From Betaproteobacteria bacterium (GTDB taxonomy: Bacteria; Pseudomonadota; Gammaproteobacteria; Burkholderiales; Burkholderiaceae_C), in NCBI GenBank assembly GCA_005884255.1, contig VBDL01000026.1:1-16072 (forward strand): a stretch of DNA of 16,072 bases, read 5' to 3'. Position 1 is the stretch's first letter; each line of letters begins with the position of its first letter. Below the pieces are notes generated by a model that did not search any database, was not told where the DNA came from, and saw only the letters and a program-made list of their open reading frames with translations. Made by a program: the position numbers and the translations under genes. Positions 7,160-16,072 of the stretch are shown here, one piece after another.

Positions 7160-8846
7160 CGTCCGGGGCGATCATGTCCCGCAGCACATTGTCGGCCGCG
7201 CTCTGCACCAGCGAGCGCGGCGCCAGCGGCAGCAGCAGCTGCTCGCCGTACAGGTGCTCGACCGCCGCTTCGCGCACGGCCCAGGTCAGGTTGTCGCCGG
7301 CCGCGTCGGCCAGCAGCCACAGGTCGCCGCCGCTGCTGCGCCACAGCAGCTGCGCGGTTCGCCAATGGCCTTGCAGGAAGATCTGCAGCCACTGCCCCGG
7401 CGGGCATTCGCGCAGCCATTCGGCGGCGGCGTCGGGCGGCGATTCGCCGCTGTCCAGCAGATCGGCCGGCACCGTGTCCATGCTGCCCACATCGAGCGCC
7501 GGCTGCGCCGCCGCCCGCGACGCTGCTGCGGGCTTGCCGCCGTTGCCGAAGCGCTCGAGCATCTCGATCTTCGTCGCCGCGGCCTGCAGGCTCTTGTCGA
7601 AGCGCTCCTGCTCCTGTGCTTGCAAGCGCTGCACCGCCCACTGGTAGAGCGCGGCGTCCTGCACCGGCTCGCGCACGATGTGGTCGATCAGGGTTTGCGC
7701 GTGGCGCAACGCCTCGGCCAGCGCCGGGTCGTGCTCACCGCCATGGTTCTCGCTCTGGAACGCGAGCCGGTCCATGAACAGCCACACCGGGTGCGAGTAG
7801 GTGTCCAGCGTCGTCGGCTCGCGCAGCGCGACGCGCAGCACCGAGCCATGCAGGCGCGACAGCAGCACCTGCACCGCGGGGCGCACGCGCGGATCGGAGA
7901 GGATGGCGTCGAACAGCCGCGACAGCAGCTCGATCATTTGCTGGTCGACGCGGCTGGCGGCGCTGCCCAGCAGCCTCGCGTGCTGCGCGCCCAGCGCCTG
8001 CGCGCGTACGCGCGGCCCGGCACTGTCGGGCAGCAGGCGCAGCATCTCGTCGGCGCGCAGCAGCATCTCTTCCAGCGGCGCTGCCTTGCTCGACGGCGCA
8101 TCCAGCGGCACCGGCATGCTGTCCAGCAGGTCGTGCAGGTCGGCGGCCGGCGGCTCCTCGCGCGCGCCGGGGCGCACGACGTGCGAGCCGGTGGCCCGCA
8201 CGATGGTGCGGTACATGCTGGGCTCGATGCCCTGTGATTCGAGCCGCGTGCAGGCGGCCGCGCACGCCAGGCGCAGCGACTGCGCCAGTGGCATCGCGGC
8301 CAGGCGCATGAAGGCCATGTGGTGGTCGCGCGACAGCGGCAGCGCGCGGGCGGCGGCCCACAGCGCATTGGCATAGGTCTCCGCGTGCAGCGGGTTGGCC
8401 TCGCCGGTCACACTCTCCTCGCCGACCAGCGCCGCGGTGAAGGCGCGCAGTTCGCGCAGCTCGTACTCGGCCACGCTGTTGATGGCCTCGACAGTGCGCG
8501 ACAGCTCGACGTCGGCCAGCACCTCGTCGTCGTCGAGCAGCGACAGCATCAGTTTCGGCGCCGCGGACTGGACCTTGGCGGCTGCAGGCGGCGTGCGGCC
8601 CATCTTCGCCAGCTCGGCCTGCGCCTGCTCGCGCAGCGCATCGGCGAAGCGACGGACGATGGCCGGGCGGTATTGCGCCAGCCCACGCACCACGTCGTGC
8701 TCGAGCTGCCGGTCGCGCGCGCTGCGCGCCGTGCCGGCGGCCTGCGAACGGTCGATCACCGTCTGCAAGACCTGTTCGCCCAGCGCGGGGGCGCGGGCCA
8801 ACTCGTCCTCGACGAAGCTCAACAACAGCGGCGACGGGGCGGGCAT
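7149..8846 (-). CDS. DUF1631 family protein
   Basis: The product has 565 residues, shorter than the 700 or more usual for this family, with no signal peptide or membrane helix. Family signatures are visible: a segment around LSLLDDDEVL (101-110) leading to NPLHAETYANAL (151-162), and a central block (about 305-365) with LFDAILSDP, VLRVAL and SHPVWLFMDRLA. A C-terminal module (about 485-560) has the pattern GQWLQIFLQGHWRTAQLLW, as in the tail of other members. The function is unknown. TAG lies in frame directly before the ATG at 8846, so this is the most upstream start possible; no Shine-Dalgarno is seen. The 3' end overlaps the patatin gene by 11 bp. The shorter length could be lineage-specific loss of linker sequence. 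Confidence 0.82.
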   Translation of the reverse strand: MPAPSPLLLSFVEDELARAPALGEQVLQTVIDRSQAAGTARSARDRQLEHDVVRGLAQYRPAIVRRFADALREQAQAELAKMGRTPPAAAKVQSAAPKLMLSLLDDDEVLADVELSRTVEAINSVAEYELRELRAFTAALVGEESVTGEANPLHAETYANALWAAARALPLSRDHHMAFMRLAAMPLAQSLRLACAAACTRLESQGIEPSMYRTIVRATGSHVVRPGAREEPPAADLHDLLDSMPVPLDAPSSKAAPLEEMLLRADEMLRLLPDSAGPRVRAQALGAQHARLLGSAASRVDQQMIELLSRLFDAILSDPRVRPAVQVLLSRLHGSVLRVALREPTTLDTYSHPVWLFMDRLAFQSENHGGEHDPALAEALRHAQTLIDHIVREPVQDAALYQWAVQRLQAQEQERFDKSLQAAATKIEMLERFGNGGKPAAASRAAAQPALDVGSMDTVPADLLDSGESPPDAAAEWLRECPPGQWLQIFLQGHWRTAQLLWRSSGGDLWLLADAAGDNLTWAVREAAVEHLYGEQLLLPLAPRSLVQSAADNVLRDMIAPDDAV

Positions 8847-8874
8847 CTAGTTGTGGACCAATGACATGCAGCAA

Positions 8875-8880
8875 ATTATC
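8875..8880 (-). promoter_or_regulatory. Possible -10 element for the DUF1631-patatin pair
   Basis: The minus strand reads GATAAT, 28 bases before the DUF1631 ATG, in the only substantial gap upstream of this gene and just after the groEL terminator. No convincing -35 lies at 16-18 bp. The call rests on the hexamer and on the need for a promoter here. Confidence 0.3.
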
Positions 8881-8901
8881 CGCTGCCTGTGCGATCTGCG
8901 A

Positions 8902-8918
8902 CCCAGGAAAGCCCTGGG
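8902..8918. other. Small hairpin downstream of the groEL terminator
   Basis: CCCAGG (8902-8907) pairs with CCTGGG (8913-8918) around a five-base loop. No T tract follows on either strand, so it is not a normal terminator. It may back up the terminator at 8932-8964 or mean nothing. Confidence 0.3.
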
Positions 8919-8931
8919 CTTCGCGGAACGC

Positions 8932-8964
8932 AAAAAGCCCGCGGGCCTTGCGGCGCGCGGGCTT
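8932..8964 (-). terminator. Rho-independent terminator of groES-groEL
   Basis: On the minus strand AAGCCCGCG (8964-8956) pairs with CGCGGGCTT (8943-8935) as a perfect 9-bp GC-rich stem with a 12-base loop, then runs into T residues (the A run at 8932-8936 on the plus strand). It lies about 27 bases beyond the groEL stop and should separate the chaperonin operon from the DUF1631 gene. Confidence 0.8.
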
Positions 8965-8990
8965 CGCGGATCGGGCGATCGGCGATGGAC

Positions 8991-10634
<1,644 letters not shown>

Positions 10635-10690
10635 GTCAAATACTCCGAAATCGTTACGTTGGTTTGTTCAATTTACCGATTCGTCGAGGA

Positions 10691-10981
10691 TCACTTCTCG
10701 ACGACGGCAAACAGGTCTTCTTCGCGCATCACGAGCAGCTCGTCGCCCTCGACCTTGACGGTCTGGCCGCTGTACTTGCCGAACAGCACGCGATCGCCGA
10801 CCTTGATGTTCAGGGTGATGAAGTCGCCCTTGTCGTTACGCTTGCCCGGGCCGACGGCCACGACTTCACCCTGGTCGGGCTTCTCGGCAGCGTTGTCGGG
10901 GATCACGATGCCCGACGCGGTCTTGGTTTCTTGTTCCAGGCGCTTGACGATCACGCGATCGTGCAACGGACGAAGTTTCAT
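10691..10981 (-). CDS. groS: GroES co-chaperonin (10 kDa, Hsp10)
   Basis: The product has 96 residues, the standard length. It forms the heptameric lid of the GroEL cage. The N-terminus MKLRPLHDRVIVKR, the mobile loop around residues 17-32 containing ASGIVIPD, and the segment GDRVLFGKYSG are all typical. The ATG at 10981 follows a perfect AAGGAG (10987-10992) at a five-base distance. It is the first gene of the operon, with about 90 bases of leader that include the CIRCE operator, and groEL begins 56 bp after its stop. Confidence 0.98.
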   Translation of the reverse strand: MKLRPLHDRVIVKRLEQETKTASGIVIPDNAAEKPDQGEVVAVGPGKRNDKGDFITLNIKVGDRVLFGKYSGQTVKVEGDELLVMREEDLFAVVEK

Positions 10982-11074
10982 TGCATCTCCTTGGCTAGTT
11001 CAGTACGGTTTCTCAAGCGGCACCCAGACAGTGAGCGCCCATTGACAACCTGGCGACCGGGCCGGGACCCGGAG

Positions 11075-11101
11075 TTAGCACTCCTATCTTGAGAGTGCTA
11101 G
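11075..11101 (-). promoter_or_regulatory. CIRCE operator (HrcA binding site) of groES-groEL
   Basis: The inverted repeat TTAGCACTC-N9-GAGTGCTAG matches the CIRCE consensus in 17 of 18 arm positions; only the final base differs (G for A). It starts at or just after the predicted transcription start, so bound HrcA would block initiation. In the mRNA the same repeat would form a hairpin at the 5' end. Confidence 0.93.
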
Positions 11102-11110
11102 CAGAGGCGA

Positions 11111-11139
11111 ATTATAGGGACGGCCGGTGAGCTTTCAAG
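11111..11139 (-). promoter_or_regulatory. Heat-shock promoter of groES-groEL, sigma32-like with an overlapping sigma70-like promoter
   Basis: On the minus strand CTTGAAA (11139-11133) is followed after 13 bases by CCCTATAAT (11119-11111), close to the sigma32 consensus CTTGAAA/CCCCATNT. The same bases contain TTGAAA and a perfect TATAAT separated by 16 bp, a good sigma70 promoter. Transcription would start near 11104, at the edge of the CIRCE operator. The operon thus appears to combine basal, heat-induced and HrcA-repressed control. Confidence 0.8.
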
Positions 11140-11184
11140 CCTGTCCTGACCCTTGGATACTTCAGGGCAGGAGCATCGGGGGGC

Positions 11185-11199
11185 CGGCACGGCGCTTGC
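11185..11199 (+). promoter_or_regulatory. Sigma54-like promoter ahead of the poly-HAMP kinase
   Basis: CGGCAC, five bases, then TTGC matches the sigma54 consensus TGGCAC-N5-TTGC except for the first base, with the required GG-N10-GC spacing. Transcription would begin near 11211, about 20 bases before the ribosome binding site, which is a sensible leader. GC-rich DNA can produce such matches by chance, and no enhancer-binding site was identified. Confidence 0.4.
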
Positions 11200-11231
11200 G
11201 CTGGACTGCTTTCTTGGGGGGTGCCTTAAGC

Positions 11232-11236
11232 AGGAG
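11232..11236 (+). promoter_or_regulatory. Ribosome binding site of the poly-HAMP kinase
   Basis: AGGAG lies five bases before the ATG at 11242 and fixes the start of the kinase. Confidence 0.7.
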
Positions 11237-11241
11237 ACAGC

Positions 11242-16072
<4,831 letters not shown>

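Noticed and set aside
4553..7777. A 1074-codon open frame on the plus strand
   Set aside because: It is antisense to the patatin and DUF1631 genes, whose motifs are unmistakable; it has low-complexity composition and no recognisable domain.

Overview
The window is GC-rich and densely coded. It looks like a betaproteobacterial chromosome, most probably Burkholderiales of the Rubrivivax/Leptothrix/Methylibium kind. Three things point there: the System II cytochrome c set (diheme cytochrome c4-type protein, ResB, CcsB) beside engB; a groES-groEL operon with both an HrcA/CIRCE operator and a sigma32-like promoter; and a DUF1631 gene. The placement is inferred from gene content and protein style, not from a marker phylogeny. 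No tRNA, rRNA, IS element, prophage or CRISPR array was seen, and no stretch over 300 bases lacks a gene.

Left part (1-3000, minus strand): a cytochrome c4-like diheme protein, a hairpin terminator, resB, and the start of ccsB, which overlaps resB by ATGA and runs off the left edge. ResB and CcsB together form the membrane heme export and attachment machine that would mature the cytochrome beside them. Centre-left (3025-4546, plus strand): engB (ribosome-assembly GTPase), divergent from the cytochrome and overlapping by ATGA with an epoxide-hydrolase-like alpha/beta hydrolase. engB is broken by an internal loss of about 50 bp.

Centre (4531-8846, minus strand): a small Cys-containing protein of unknown function, a patatin phospholipase fused to a POTRA and an outer-membrane beta-barrel (type Vd/PlpD-like), and a DUF1631 protein whose end overlaps the patatin start by 11 bp. 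Right of centre (8932-11139, minus strand): groES-groEL with a terminator, a CIRCE operator and an overlapping sigma32/sigma70-like promoter.

Right part (11185-16072, plus strand): a very large cytoplasmic hybrid histidine kinase. It has about eleven tandem 92-residue (276-bp) units, each holding a pair of HAMP-like modules, then GAF, a coiled coil, HisKA, HATPase_c and the start of a receiver domain cut by the window edge. A sigma54-like site precedes it. The array keeps an exact 276-bp period except at two intervals, short by 56 bp (frameshift) and 60 bp (in frame). With the engB lesion this makes three losses of about 50-60 bp in 16 kb. They could be assembly errors, especially as engB is normally essential, or real lesions. 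Read-level checking of these three junctions is the most valuable follow-up.
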